Positions 9,226-17,550 of a stretch of 64,000 nucleotides of DNA are shown here, piece after piece. The DNA comes from JAMZMI01 sp963848175 (GTDB lineage Bacteria; Bacteroidota; Bacteroidia; Cytophagales; Cyclobacteriaceae). Location of the stretch: NCBI GenBank assembly GCA_963848175.1, contig CAWKCO010000011.1, forward strand, positions 800,219 through 864,218, in the 5' to 3' direction. The notes under the pieces were generated by a model. It saw only the letters and a program-made list of their open reading frames with translations. It was not told the DNA's origin and ran no database searches. The position numbers and the translations under genes are program-made. Numbering within the stretch: position 1 is the first letter of the stretch; each line of letters opens with the position of its first letter.

Positions 9226-11868
9226 ATGAATATTAAATTAATGATGATCACAGGTCTCCTGACTTGTGCGTTGGTAGGGTATGCTCAGTCTCTAACAAAG
9301 ATTGAGGAAACTCGCATAAACATGAAATTTACTGATAAGGAACTCGGGCAAGTTTTAAAAGAGCTGGAATCGAAACTTGAAATTCATTTTTCATTTTCAG
9401 CCGACATTCAGCAAATAAAAGTATCCGGTAATTATCAAGACAAGCCACTAAAAGAATTTTTGGACGACCTATCGCAGAAGGGGTTGGTTTACTTGAGTTT
9501 AGCTGGGCAAATAACTATTTACCGGAAGGAAAAAAAGTCTGTCCCCAATCAAAATATGAGAGGCCTGATTTATGACGAGCAAACCAAAGCTACGCTAGTA
9601 GGAGCCACAGTGAAAATTATCAATTCCGATCCCATAGTTGGTGACATTTCAGGCTTGGATGGTTCATTCGTTCTGAAACAATTGCCTCTTGGCCGTTACA
9701 ACTTGCAAGTCAGTTTTATAGGTTACCAATCCAGAATATTAGATAATGTGGTTTTAGATGCTGGCAAAGAGACAGTTTTAGAAATTGGGTTAACGGAGGA
9801 TATTAGCAAATTAGGACCTGTAGTAGTGTCTGGTTATAAGAATAAGGTAACGCCCACTAACCAGGCAGCTACCGTGAGTGCGCGGTCAATATCATCTGAG
9901 GAGACGGAAAGATTTGCTGGCAGTCTCAGCGATCCCGCGCGTATGGCACTATCTTATGCAGGGGTAACATCAGGTAATGGATACAACAATGAAATAATCG
10001 TTAGAGGAAATTCTCCAAGTGGATTACTTTGGAGATTGGAGGGAATTGAAATCGCTAACCCCAATCACTTTGCAGTAGAAGGAAGCTCTGGAGGCTTTAT
10101 CAATATTCTCAATAGTAACAATATGTCTCGATCTGATTTCTTTGTGAGTGCCTTTCCAGCAGAGTTTGGCAATGCCACATCGGGTATTTTTGATTTAAAA
10201 ATGAGGAAAGGAAATACACAAAACTTTGAACACACATTGGAAGCCTCTACCATGGGTTTAAGGGCTTCTACGGAAGGTCCTCTTGGTAGCAACAATGGTT
10301 CGTATTTAGTAAATTATCGTTATTCACTCATGGGACTTACGCAGAGGTTATTTCTGGATGATCTCAATCTTCCGGATTATCAAGATGCTACGTTTAAAGT
10401 AAATCTGCCAACAAAAAAAGCAGGAACGTTTGCCTTGTTCGGTTTGGGTGGCACTGGAAAGTGGGAAGAAGAATCATCCGTAGGATGGATTGATACTTTA
10501 TCCAATCAGCCTGTCGAAAAAACCTGGTATGATCTTCAGCGCTATGATCTTGGCATCATGGGACTATCTCATGCGGTTCCATTCAAAAATAAAAAGACCT
10601 ATTTAGAATCAGTAGCGGCCATCAGCACCACCCGCAACAGGCCTTCTTCATCTTCCTTCAACTATGAAGTGATGGAGCCCTACCTGCAAGAGCGAGGCAA
10701 ATATGCCAAAACTGAATATCGAATGACAACAACCATGAACCATAAGGTGAATGCTGCGCACTTTTTAAGTGCAGGCGTGAAACTTAATCATCTCCAATTT
10801 AAATTGGAATCTGAAAGTGGCTTGCCCAATGGAGAGGTCACCAAGGAGCTCGATCGTTTGGAAAGTATGCAGCTGACTCAGAGCTTCATTTCTTGGCAGT
10901 GGAAACCATCTTACCGATGGATTATTAATAGTGGGGCGCACCTCACTCACTTTTCGCTTAGCTCCGAGCTGGTCGTAGAACCAAGATTGGGTCTTGAATA
11001 TGCGCTGAGCGATAAACAGTCAGTCAGTTTCGGCGCTGGACTTCACAGCAGACATGAGAGCGTGGCTACTTACTTTGGTGAGCAAAATGCTGATGGGGTT
11101 ACGCTTCGGCCAAACGAAAACCTGAAGTTGAGTAAGGCTGCTCATCTTGTGTTAGGCTATAATACCACTATAGCAGAAGATGTTCATATAAAACTGGAAA
11201 CCTATTATCAATACAGATATGATATCCCGGTTGAAAATGATACCTCCAGTTCTTATTCTTCTATCAATCAAGATGTATCGTTCACTACCGTGGATTTGAC
11301 AAATGAAGGGGTGGGCAAAAACTATGGTGTTGAACTGACTTTAGAGAAAAATTTCTCAAACAACTATTACTTTCTATTCACTGGGTCGCTATATGATTCC
11401 AAATACAAAGCAAAGGATAATCAATGGAGGAATACGAAATACAATAATCACTACGCCTTAAATTTACTCGGGGGAAAAGAGTTTGTACTGAACAGAGCTT
11501 CCACCTTAAAATATTTAGGATTGAACTTGAGAGGGGCTTATACTGGCGGGAAACGTGTGACATCTCTCGATTTGCAAAAATCAATAGAAGCAGGATATGG
11601 CGTAGAAATTTCTGAAAAGGCCTACCAGTATCAGCTAAGCGATTATTATCGTCTTGATTTTAGCATTTATTACAAATGGGAAAAGAAAGGAATCTCTCAA
11701 CAGTTAAAATTGGATATTCTTAATTTGCTTGAAAACAACGTCTATGGTATTCGGTATCAACAAGCTAAGTTTGGAAGCCCTGCAAAAATCCAGGAATACT
11801 CGTTTGGTGAAGAAGATGACGAAACCTCTAATTTATTTCCCTTGGTGAGTTATCAGGTCAGGTTTTAG
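9226..11868 (+). CDS. TonB-dependent receptor with STN signalling domain
   Basis: 880 residues. Signal peptide (MNIKLMMITGLLTCALVGYAQ), STN domain about residues 28-95 (VSGNYQDKPLKEFLDDL), carboxypeptidase-regulatory-like beta domain about 112-195 (VGGDI/LGRYNLQVSFIGYQS type), plug about 215-330 with IIVRGNSPSGLLWRLEGIE, then a long beta-barrel ending YQVRF (terminal aromatic). It is shorter than SusC proteins and no SusD partner follows, so it is more like a FecA-type transducer; the ligand is unknown. It is the third gene of the sigma/anti-sigma/receptor set. Confidence 0.9.
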   Translation: MNIKLMMITGLLTCALVGYAQSLTKIEETRINMKFTDKELGQVLKELESKLEIHFSFSADIQQIKVSGNYQDKPLKEFLDDLSQKGLVYLSLAGQITIYRKEKKSVPNQNMRGLIYDEQTKATLVGATVKIINSDPIVGDISGLDGSFVLKQLPLGRYNLQVSFIGYQSRILDNVVLDAGKETVLEIGLTEDISKLGPVVVSGYKNKVTPTNQAATVSARSISSEETERFAGSLSDPARMALSYAGVTSGNGYNNEIIVRGNSPSGLLWRLEGIEIANPNHFAVEGSSGGFINILNSNNMSRSDFFVSAFPAEFGNATSGIFDLKMRKGNTQNFEHTLEASTMGLRASTEGPLGSNNGSYLVNYRYSLMGLTQRLFLDDLNLPDYQDATFKVNLPTKKAGTFALFGLGGTGKWEEESSVGWIDTLSNQPVEKTWYDLQRYDLGIMGLSHAVPFKNKKTYLESVAAISTTRNRPSSSSFNYEVMEPYLQERGKYAKTEYRMTTTMNHKVNAAHFLSAGVKLNHLQFKLESESGLPNGEVTKELDRLESMQLTQSFISWQWKPSYRWIINSGAHLTHFSLSSELVVEPRLGLEYALSDKQSVSFGAGLHSRHESVATYFGEQNADGVTLRPNENLKLSKAAHLVLGYNTTIAEDVHIKLETYYQYRYDIPVENDTSSSYSSINQDVSFTTVDLTNEGVGKNYGVELTLEKNFSNNYYFLFTGSLYDSKYKAKDNQWRNTKYNNHYALNLLGGKEFVLNRASTLKYLGLNLRGAYTGGKRVTSLDLQKSIEAGYGVEISEKAYQYQLSDYYRLDFSIYYKWEKKGISQQLKLDILNLLENNVYGIRYQQAKFGSPAKIQEYSFGEEDDETSNLFPLVSYQVRF

Positions 11869-11937
11869 GCCAAAGCATTTAAAAGAAACATGATTCTGAG
11901 GTGATACTTTTCTGAAAATAGGGACATACTAATAAAC

Positions 11938-12480
11938 ATGAAGCCTATGCTTGTTCTTGAAAAACCCATTGTTAAATCGCGTGACCAACAGATCACGCAG
12001 TGGTATGAAGAGGTGTTCCCTGTAGCCGCTCGCTATATCCATAAGCGGGGAGGTGATATAGAAACAGCTCGTGACTTGTTTCAAGAAGCACTGATTGTGT
12101 ATTATGAAAAACTCACCAATGGCTCTTTCCAGCCTCAGGTAAGTGACAAGGCCTACCTCACGGGCATAGTAAAGAAGCTTTGGCTGAAACATCTGGAGCA
12201 ACAGAAGCCGATGGAAGATATTGATCAGGTAGAAGTGAGGGAAGATGATCAGCCGAAAACGCTGGATCAAAAACTACTCTCTTTTCTACAGCTATCAGGA
12301 GAAAAATGCATGAACCTCTTGCAATCTTTCTACTACGAAAAGCTCAATATGAAGCAAGTATCGGAGCGATTTGGTTTTGCAAGTGAGCGATCTGCCACAG
12401 TACAGAAATATAAGTGCCTTGAGAAGGTGCGCGAGGAAGTAAAACAAAAATCTTTATGCTATGAGGACTTCCTTGATTGA
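11938..12480 (+). CDS. sigma-70-like RNA polymerase factor
   Basis: 180 residues. The region 2-like part reads QWYEEVFPVAARYIHKRGG and ARDLFQEALIVYYEKL; a region 4-like part follows (CMNLLQSFYYEKLNMKQVSERFGFAS). It is more divergent than the FecI-like factor upstream. It overlaps the next small gene by 20 bases, and that gene is followed 4 bases later by a ClpP paralogue, so the three probably form a unit. Regulated proteolysis of a partner protein is a possible theme (inference only). Confidence 0.8.
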   Translation: MKPMLVLEKPIVKSRDQQITQWYEEVFPVAARYIHKRGGDIETARDLFQEALIVYYEKLTNGSFQPQVSDKAYLTGIVKKLWLKHLEQQKPMEDIDQVEVREDDQPKTLDQKLLSFLQLSGEKCMNLLQSFYYEKLNMKQVSERFGFASERSATVQKYKCLEKVREEVKQKSLCYEDFLD

Positions 12481-12730
12481 AACGGAGCAGCTAGACAAGT
12501 ATCTACACCAATCCGCTGAGTCATCAGAAGCACTGCTGACAGAAGCCAAGCTCATGCTCAGCCCGACGCTTCGGGACAAGCTGTATTGGCAAGCCAATAC
12601 CCATGATTTGATTCACCTCTACGGACGAGAGAAACTAAGAAAAGAAATCAACGCCATAGAAAACAGATTATTTACCAAGCCAAAATACCGATCATTTCAG
12701 GAACGGATTAGCGCCATTTTCAAACAATAA
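12461..12730 (+). CDS. small soluble protein between sigma-like factor and ClpP
   Basis: 89 residues, no signal peptide or membrane helix. It is rich in charged helices (LYGREKLRKEINAIENRLFTK). Its start lies inside the end of the sigma-like gene and its stop is 4 bases before the clpP start, which is strong evidence of translation coupling. I do not recognise the family. An anti-sigma or ClpP adaptor role would fit the position but nothing in the sequence shows it. Confidence 0.6.
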   Translation: MRTSLIETEQLDKYLHQSAESSEALLTEAKLMLSPTLRDKLYWQANTHDLIHLYGREKLRKEINAIENRLFTKPKYRSFQERISAIFKQ

Positions 12731-12734
12731 TATT

Positions 12735-13394
12735 ATGAACATACAATCCAATGTGATCCCCATGGTCATCGACCAAAACAGCCGGGGAGAGAGAGCCTAT
12801 GACATTTTCAGTCTGCTCCTAAAAGAGCGCATCATCTTTCTGGGATCAGCTATAGATGATCAAGTCGCCAACCTGATCGTAGCTCAACTACTTTACCTCA
12901 ATAGCCAAGATGCCAATCGCCAGATTGATATGTATATTCAGTCGCCTGGCGGATCTGTGTATGCCGGACTAGCAATATATGATGCCATGCAGATGATCAG
13001 TGCACCAGTGTCTACCGTGGCGGTGGGCTTTTCGGGGAGCATGGGCACAGCACTTCTTACCTCAGGGGCTAAAGGCAAGCGGTTTGCATTGGCGCAGGCC
13101 ACCATCCATCAGCACCCAACAGGTGGAGGCGCCAAAGGCTATACCGAAGATGTGCGCATAGCTACCCGCGAGCAAGAAAGACTCCAGACTCAACTCTTCC
13201 ATATCATGGGCAAAAATACTGGACATACCTGGCAGGAGATCGAGGAATTCTTCCGAAGAGATCGGTTTATGAACGCACTGGAAGCCAAGGAATATGGTTT
13301 GGTAGATGAAGTACTAGGCGATACCTCCAACCTTATAAGGGTAGAAAATAGGGAGGCAGATGTGAAGTATTACGCACCTGAAAACAACAAGTAA
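12735..13394 (+). CDS. clpP: ClpP-family serine protease (paralogue)
   Basis: 219 residues. The catalytic pattern of ClpP is present: serine in GFSGSMGTALLTSGAKGKR, histidine in ATIHQHPTGGG, and the aspartate region DRFMNALEAKEYGLVDEVLG. The usual ASSMAA is GSMGTA here and the IMIHQP block is ATIHQHP, so it diverges from housekeeping ClpP. It has no clpX or tig neighbours; instead it follows a sigma-like factor and a small protein. It is likely a second ClpP with a narrower role (inference). Confidence 0.88.
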   Translation: MNIQSNVIPMVIDQNSRGERAYDIFSLLLKERIIFLGSAIDDQVANLIVAQLLYLNSQDANRQIDMYIQSPGGSVYAGLAIYDAMQMISAPVSTVAVGFSGSMGTALLTSGAKGKRFALAQATIHQHPTGGGAKGYTEDVRIATREQERLQTQLFHIMGKNTGHTWQEIEEFFRRDRFMNALEAKEYGLVDEVLGDTSNLIRVENREADVKYYAPENNK

Positions 13395-13402
13395 GCACAG
13401 CT

Positions 13403-13820
13403 CTAAGATATTTGATACTTAAATAGGATATACTCTCCTTCATTAGAAGTTCCTTCAGACAATGATTTCCAACCCATTTTCAAGTAAAAATTGATGCCTG
13501 ATTTATTCTGTTTCAAACACTTAAGCGTGAGGTCGGCATCTGCATTTTCAACAATCCTATTCACTAGCATTGTTCCAATTCCTATCCGTTGAAAAGGTTT
13601 TAATAGGTATAAATGATGAAGAAAATTATCTGGAAGCCAAACGGATGCAAATCCTACAATTTCATTCTCCACTTTAGCTACCAAAATAAGATTCTCCCTC
13701 CGTGTCACTATCGAAAGAGTCGTGAGCCGACCCAATAAAGTTGGTCTTTCTTACTTCTAAATAGATCTGCCTAAGGCGTGCTCTATCACTTTCTTCAAAA
13801 TCTGCTATCTCAATTTTCAA
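13403..13820 (-). pseudogene. GNAT N-acetyltransferase, frameshifted
   Basis: The C-terminal frame (13735-13403) holds the acetyl-CoA fold: LVAKVENEIVGFASVWLPD, HHLYLLKPFQRIGIGTML and NFYLKMGWK. Its N-terminus is in another frame: from a TTG at 13820, IEIADFEESDRARLRQIYL...DSFDSDTEGE, matching the usual start of this family. The frames meet near 13700. An ATG at 13830 is in yet another frame, so the start is uncertain. It lies tail to tail with clpP. Confidence 0.65.
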
Positions 13821-14063
13821 TGCTGTTCATTTTTATTACCGGCAAAGACTATAAATAGTGGGTGCCGCTGACTTGGTTTATTCTCATTTGAAATGAGCAT
13901 AAATATTCGAAGGCGAATTTATACCAACCGCCAGATGAATATTTGATGCGAATTCCATGTGACCGTTGAAAATAAAACCTATACACATGAAATAGTAGGT
14001 AGGATCAGCTTTACAAAATATCTCAGTAAGCTGATCCTAGATCAGAGTACGTTCAGTTATATT
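13821..14063. other. gene-free stretch with two inverted repeats
   Basis: No coding signal. A perfect 15-base palindrome (CTCATTTGAAATGAG) lies at 13883-13897. A 13-bp stem with one bulged base lies at 14001-14038 (AGGATCAGCTTTAC / GTAAGCTGATCCT). Neither has a T-tract on the minus strand, so a terminator for the M24 gene is possible but not shown. Confidence 0.5.
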
Positions 14064-14729
14064 CTACGTCAATAATTGCTCAAAGAATCCGCCAATTTCA
14101 TGTTGCCTGTCCACGAAATGAATTTCTAATATCCATTCTCTTTTTTTGCCCCCTATTTCCTGTTTCATATCATGGTTATTCTCAGGGTGAACATATAAGT
14201 CGTAGGCATTCGGATCAAGTTTTTCATGTGGAAATTCTCCAATAATATGACCCCCAATTTCGCCACCAAATTCCCAACCGTGATTTCTGGCAAGCTCTGA
14301 GACGTAATTAAAAAGCTCAGCTCCAGTACAGTCATTTTTGTTTTCGAACCACTCTTTTGCAGCATACCAGCATGATTCAATATCGGATTTTAGCTTGAGT
14401 TTCACAGGGTCTACTCCCAATACGTAAGTCCTTCCCAAGTCAGCTTCCCAGTTGCCCAAAATTGGGCCAAAATCAAAAAACAGAATGTCATTATCCTGAA
14501 TCACAAGATTAGGAGGATCTTCCTGATATGGAAGCAAAGTATTTTTTCCACTTCTTACGATCCGTTTATGCCAATGCTTTCTTGTTCCCAATAAATCATG
14601 GGACAATAAGTACACCTCGTCGTTTAGTTGTTCCTCCGTTTTTCCAGACTTGATTAGCCCCTGTTTTTCAATTTCGTTAAATAGGCGAAGAGCGATTTCC
14701 TCTGCCCTTTTTAGATTTTCTCTACTCAT
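14064..14729 (-). CDS. M24-family metallopeptidase (Xaa-Pro aminopeptidase-like)
   Basis: About 221 residues from MSRENLKRAEE at 14729; a longer reading to 14789 would start inside the IS1595 element and is rejected. Metal-site positions of the pita-bread fold are visible: FFDFGPILGNWEADLGRTY (two Asp), GEIGGHIIGEFPHE (His) and EIHFVDRQHEIGGFFEQLL (Glu). It lacks the N-terminal domain of full prolidases, so it is a compact M24 protein. An IS1595 end lies about 18 bases upstream of the start and has probably separated the gene from its own promoter. Confidence 0.8.
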   Translation of the reverse strand: MSRENLKRAEEIALRLFNEIEKQGLIKSGKTEEQLNDEVYLLSHDLLGTRKHWHKRIVRSGKNTLLPYQEDPPNLVIQDNDILFFDFGPILGNWEADLGRTYVLGVDPVKLKLKSDIESCWYAAKEWFENKNDCTGAELFNYVSELARNHGWEFGGEIGGHIIGEFPHEKLDPNAYDLYVHPENNHDMKQEIGGKKREWILEIHFVDRQHEIGGFFEQLLT

Positions 14730-14747
14730 ATCAAACTTTATTTTATA

Positions 14748-15786
14748 TGACTGTCCGTAATTAATACCAAGTTGTTTCAAGAGCAGCAATCATTAGCCGA
14801 TCTGATAGTTTGTCCCCAAAATATCTCCTATTGAATTTGTAGCAGAATTCATCCAGATAGTTTTGGATGTATTGCTGATCTATCGCATTATGATGAACAC
14901 CTAACATTACTTTCTTAGCGTTACTGATAGTTCTGTTCACCCAAGGGAATATTTTGGCTGATTTTGATTTGTTAGGCTCGATAACCACATGATGATGGGC
15001 TATTTTATCCTTCAATTTGGAATAGCCTCGGTATCCATCGGTGGTTATATGAGCCGTTTCTTTTACAGATGCTTCTACTGCTTTATTAATGCTCGCAGAC
15101 TTCAAATCTTCCATTACCACCATTTTAAGATGACCAACTTTTCTATTAGGCTTGCCTTTCTTGGGTGCTCTTATACTTGGCTCAGACTCTACCATAACCA
15201 ATACTTTTGCTTGTTTCTGGCTTCCTCTACCCCTTTTAGTCTCTTCTGGCTTTTGTGATTCGTCTCCTTCCTGTTGATCGCCTTCCAGCTTTTGATGGGT
15301 ACTTTCAAAAAAACCTTCATCAAATTCTAGATAGCCATCCAATTGATATTTACTATCTCTTTTGCTCATCACTCTACGTATCTTATGCATCATCAACCAA
15401 ATAGGCTCATAACGCTTATGACCTAACATTCTTTGCATTTCTAAAGCTGAAAAGCTCTTTTTCGATAGCGTCATTAACTCTATACAAAGCATCCAATAAT
15501 AGAAAGGTAAATTGCTGTGTTCCATAACAGTGCCTGAACGTAAGCTTTGACGACTGCCACATTTCTTACATTGGAATTTCAAATCCGTCTTGCGGAAATA
15601 GTGCTCATTATGTTCACACTTCCTACAGAAAACTCCTAGTTCTAGTCGTTTCTGTTTGAAGCCTTCAATGCATGAAGATTCATCTGGGTATTTCTTGAAA
15701 AACTCATGTAAATTCATACCAATAACCTTTTTGATCCTTATACAAGTTAGCGATTTTTAGGGGTTGGTTCTAATTACGGATAGTCA
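14748..15786 (-). mobile_element. IS1595-family insertion sequence (ISXO2-like)
   Basis: Terminal inverted repeats flank the transposase: TGACTGTCCGTAATTA at 14748 and TGACTATCCGTAATTA (minus strand) ending at 15786. The match continues for about 22 bases with three mismatches and may extend two or three bases outward (ATATGACT). Flanks are AT-rich; TATTTTAT occurs next to both ends but not in exact register, so I do not assert the target duplication. Length is about 1.04 kb with one intact transposase gene. Confidence 0.85.
14761..15717 (-). CDS. IS1595-family transposase
   Basis: 318 residues. An N-terminal zinc ribbon (CRKCEHNEHYF...FQCKKCGSRQS) is followed by the ISXO2-like DDE domain: YLEFDEGFFE (first Asp), HITTDGYRGYSKL (second Asp), HHHVVIEPNKSK, WVNRTISNAKK and the C-terminal EFCYKFNRRYF. 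This fits the IS1595 group. It fills the element almost from end to end and looks intact. Confidence 0.92.
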   Translation of the reverse strand: MNLHEFFKKYPDESSCIEGFKQKRLELGVFCRKCEHNEHYFRKTDLKFQCKKCGSRQSLRSGTVMEHSNLPFYYWMLCIELMTLSKKSFSALEMQRMLGHKRYEPIWLMMHKIRRVMSKRDSKYQLDGYLEFDEGFFESTHQKLEGDQQEGDESQKPEETKRGRGSQKQAKVLVMVESEPSIRAPKKGKPNRKVGHLKMVVMEDLKSASINKAVEASVKETAHITTDGYRGYSKLKDKIAHHHVVIEPNKSKSAKIFPWVNRTISNAKKVMLGVHHNAIDQQYIQNYLDEFCYKFNRRYFGDKLSDRLMIAALETTWY

Positions 15787-15833
15787 TATTATTTTATTCA
15801 AAATTTGACCAATTGAAGATTTTAAAAAATGCC

Positions 15834-16412
15834 TTAGGACAACTTCGTTTTAATGTTTCTCTTAATTCCACTCAATGATGTAGTTGTTACCCCGATATAG
15901 GATGCAATATACTTTTGAGGAATCTGATTCAAATAATCCGTATTTTCAATCAATTTTAAGTAACGTTCTTCTGCCGAATACTTTTGAAGGCTGGTTAACC
16001 TATTAACTAGGTTTTGGACTACATCTTGCCAAAAGCACTTGAAAAGGGTATCTATGGTTGAGCTTTTCCTACACAGTGAATCAATATCTGTTTTGGAAAT
16101 AATTATCACGTCAGCATCTTCTATACACTCTATAAAATAATCAGAAGGACTTTCACTTATATAGCTATAAAGCTCAATTGAAGAGTTGTTTTTCAAAGAA
16201 AACCAGACAGAAGTATCTAGCCCATCTTTAAGGTAGTAAAGTCTAAAAGACCCGGAAATTACCAGATAGAAATTTCTGCAAATCTCTCCTTCTCTCAAAA
16301 GAAACGACCCTTTGCTGACGGTTTTTTTCCTTGCACAAGCTTTTAGCTCGTCCAGATCTCTATCCTGTATTTCACCGTATTGTCCAAAAAATATTCTGAG
16401 TGTGTGATCCAT
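15834..16412 (-). CDS. Crp/Fnr-family transcriptional regulator
   Basis: 192 residues: a cyclic-nucleotide-binding-like beta-roll (SKGSFLLREGEICRNFYLVI) and a C-terminal winged helix (IPQKYIASYIGVTTTSLSGI), the usual Bacteroidota Crp-like form. No iron-sulfur cysteines of Fnr type are seen. It lies just beyond the last attC-like site of the cassette array, with no recognisable attC after it, so it is probably chromosomal flank rather than a cassette. Confidence 0.85.
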   Translation of the reverse strand: MDHTLRIFFGQYGEIQDRDLDELKACARKKTVSKGSFLLREGEICRNFYLVISGSFRLYYLKDGLDTSVWFSLKNNSSIELYSYISESPSDYFIECIEDADVIIISKTDIDSLCRKSSTIDTLFKCFWQDVVQNLVNRLTSLQKYSAEERYLKLIENTDYLNQIPQKYIASYIGVTTTSLSGIKRNIKTKLS

Positions 16413-16471
16413 TTAATACCAGATAGCCTTTTTGGTCGTAATAGATATCGCCCATCTATGAGGCATGTACT

Positions 16472-16597
16472 CTCACGTCCAGCTATCAGGCGGGGGGATT
16501 TTTATATACTAAAGTTAAAGCTTGCACTAAACTTTCCAAGCTCCACATTTTCTAAAAGCCACAGAAACCCCATGACTTGATAGCAAATGTTGGCATG
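16472..16597 (-). repeat. attC-like site K (last of array)
   Basis: On the minus strand it starts with CATGCCAAC (16597-16589). The arms TTGCTATCAAGTCATGGGG and CCCCCCGCCTGATAGC form an imperfect stem in which one arm has an extra base. The 3' core is GACGTGAGAG rather than GTT..., as expected where an array meets non-cassette DNA. It closely resembles site E (23190-23320), including shared inner sequence such as ATTTTTATA and CTAAAGTTAAA. Confidence 0.7.
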
Positions 16598-16600
16598 TCG

Positions 16601-17122
16601 TTATTCTATTATGAGTTTGAAATCTTTACCAAGCCCAGCCTCTACAATTTTTCGAAACGTTGAAAGTTCTACATCCGTTCGGTTGTTCTCCAGCCTCGAA
16701 ATATAGAACCTGGAAGTTCCACTTCTTTGAGCAAGTTGTTCTTGGGTTAAGCCAGCTTTTATTCGTGCCGATTTAATCAGACTTCCAAATTTCTCCGAGG
16801 TAGAAGGTTCGGCCGGTTCACTTAACCTATAAAGTTCATCAGGACTCAACTCATACGGGTGAAGTTCCACGTTCCCATCTTCAGAGATGAGAGCAACGGG
16901 AACATTTGGCCATGATAAGGTATAGTTCCTGAGTTGTACTTTTTTAAACTCCTTAGGTGTTAAAAGTGGATAATCAATATCATCTTCTGCAATTTTCCAT
17001 TGTTTAAATACCTTTTCAAAGTCGAGTATTCTACTTTCCCCATTGTTAAACATGCATCGGATAGTCAACCCATCAATCTTATGAATTTTTATGATTCTTG
17101 GAATGCTCAATTTCTTTCTCAT
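16601..17122 (-). CDS. DUF2442 domain fused to XRE-type helix-turn-helix
   Basis: About 173 residues from MRKKLSIPRIIKI at 17122; this start overlaps the DUF4160 stop by ATGA, so I prefer it to 17182. DUF2442 about residues 5-100 (IRCMFNNGESRILDFEKVF, VELHPYELSPDELYRL) is followed by a Cro/C1 helix-turn-helix (SARIKAGLTQEQLAQRSG, FYISRLENNRTDVEL). DUF4160 and DUF2442 pairs are suspected toxin-antitoxin-like modules (established suspicion, not proof); the added DNA-binding domain would suit an autoregulating antitoxin (inference). Cassette with site K. Confidence 0.8.
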   Translation of the reverse strand: MRKKLSIPRIIKIHKIDGLTIRCMFNNGESRILDFEKVFKQWKIAEDDIDYPLLTPKEFKKVQLRNYTLSWPNVPVALISEDGNVELHPYELSPDELYRLSEPAEPSTSEKFGSLIKSARIKAGLTQEQLAQRSGTSRFYISRLENNRTDVELSTFRKIVEAGLGKDFKLIIE

Positions 17123-17352
17123 AATCTTGGATTCAATCGTTGAAAATTCTGTATCAGATATTCCTGTTTCGTTTTTGCCCATTCAATCACTTTGTTTCGC
17201 TGGGCTTTTGGCAGATTGCCAGCATACGTGGACAGTGTTTTAATTTCAATCAATTCCTCATATTCAGCATAAATGGCATGAAAATGAGGGGGAGGATGTT
17301 CACGTGAGTAAACATCAATCTTAATCGAGTCTATAATCTTTAATGTTGGCAA
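17119..17352 (-). CDS. DUF4160 protein, partner of DUF2442/HTH gene
   Basis: 77 residues with the DUF4160 signature: IKIDVYSREHPPPHFHAIYA and the YAGNLPKAQRNKVIEWA helix. It overlaps the next gene by ATGA. It starts 78 bases after the end of attC-like site J, so this two-gene unit is one cassette. The toxin-like role is only suggested by gene pairing. Confidence 0.8.
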   Translation of the reverse strand: MPTLKIIDSIKIDVYSREHPPPHFHAIYAEYEELIEIKTLSTYAGNLPKAQRNKVIEWAKTKQEYLIQNFQRLNPRL

Positions 17353-17430
17353 AACATGTTATCTAGTTCGACAACAAAAATAATAAGTCTCAGGTTCAGA
17401 AACAAGTTTACGTGTCCCATCAGAAATGCA

Positions 17431-17549
17431 CACCAACGTCTATGTATGGTGAGTGCGCTCATACTTTCCAGTAACTAGAAAAAGTATTGAGTTGCAAAGA
17501 AAGTTGAAAAAGGCTCTGAAGCGCATTCACTATACATTTTGTTATGATC
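17431..17549 (-). repeat. attC-like site J
   Basis: On the minus strand it begins GATCATAAC (17549-17541) and ends GTTGGTGTGC (17437-17428). Arms ATGTATAGTGAATGCGCT and AGCGCACTCACCATACAT pair with small mismatches. The gene upstream ends at 17551, two bases from the site. Confidence 0.75.
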
Positions 17550-17550
17550 T

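Noticed and set aside
14730..14789. N-terminal extension of the M24 peptidase
   Set aside because: Those codons lie in the IS1595 end; the family-like start is MSRENL at 14729.
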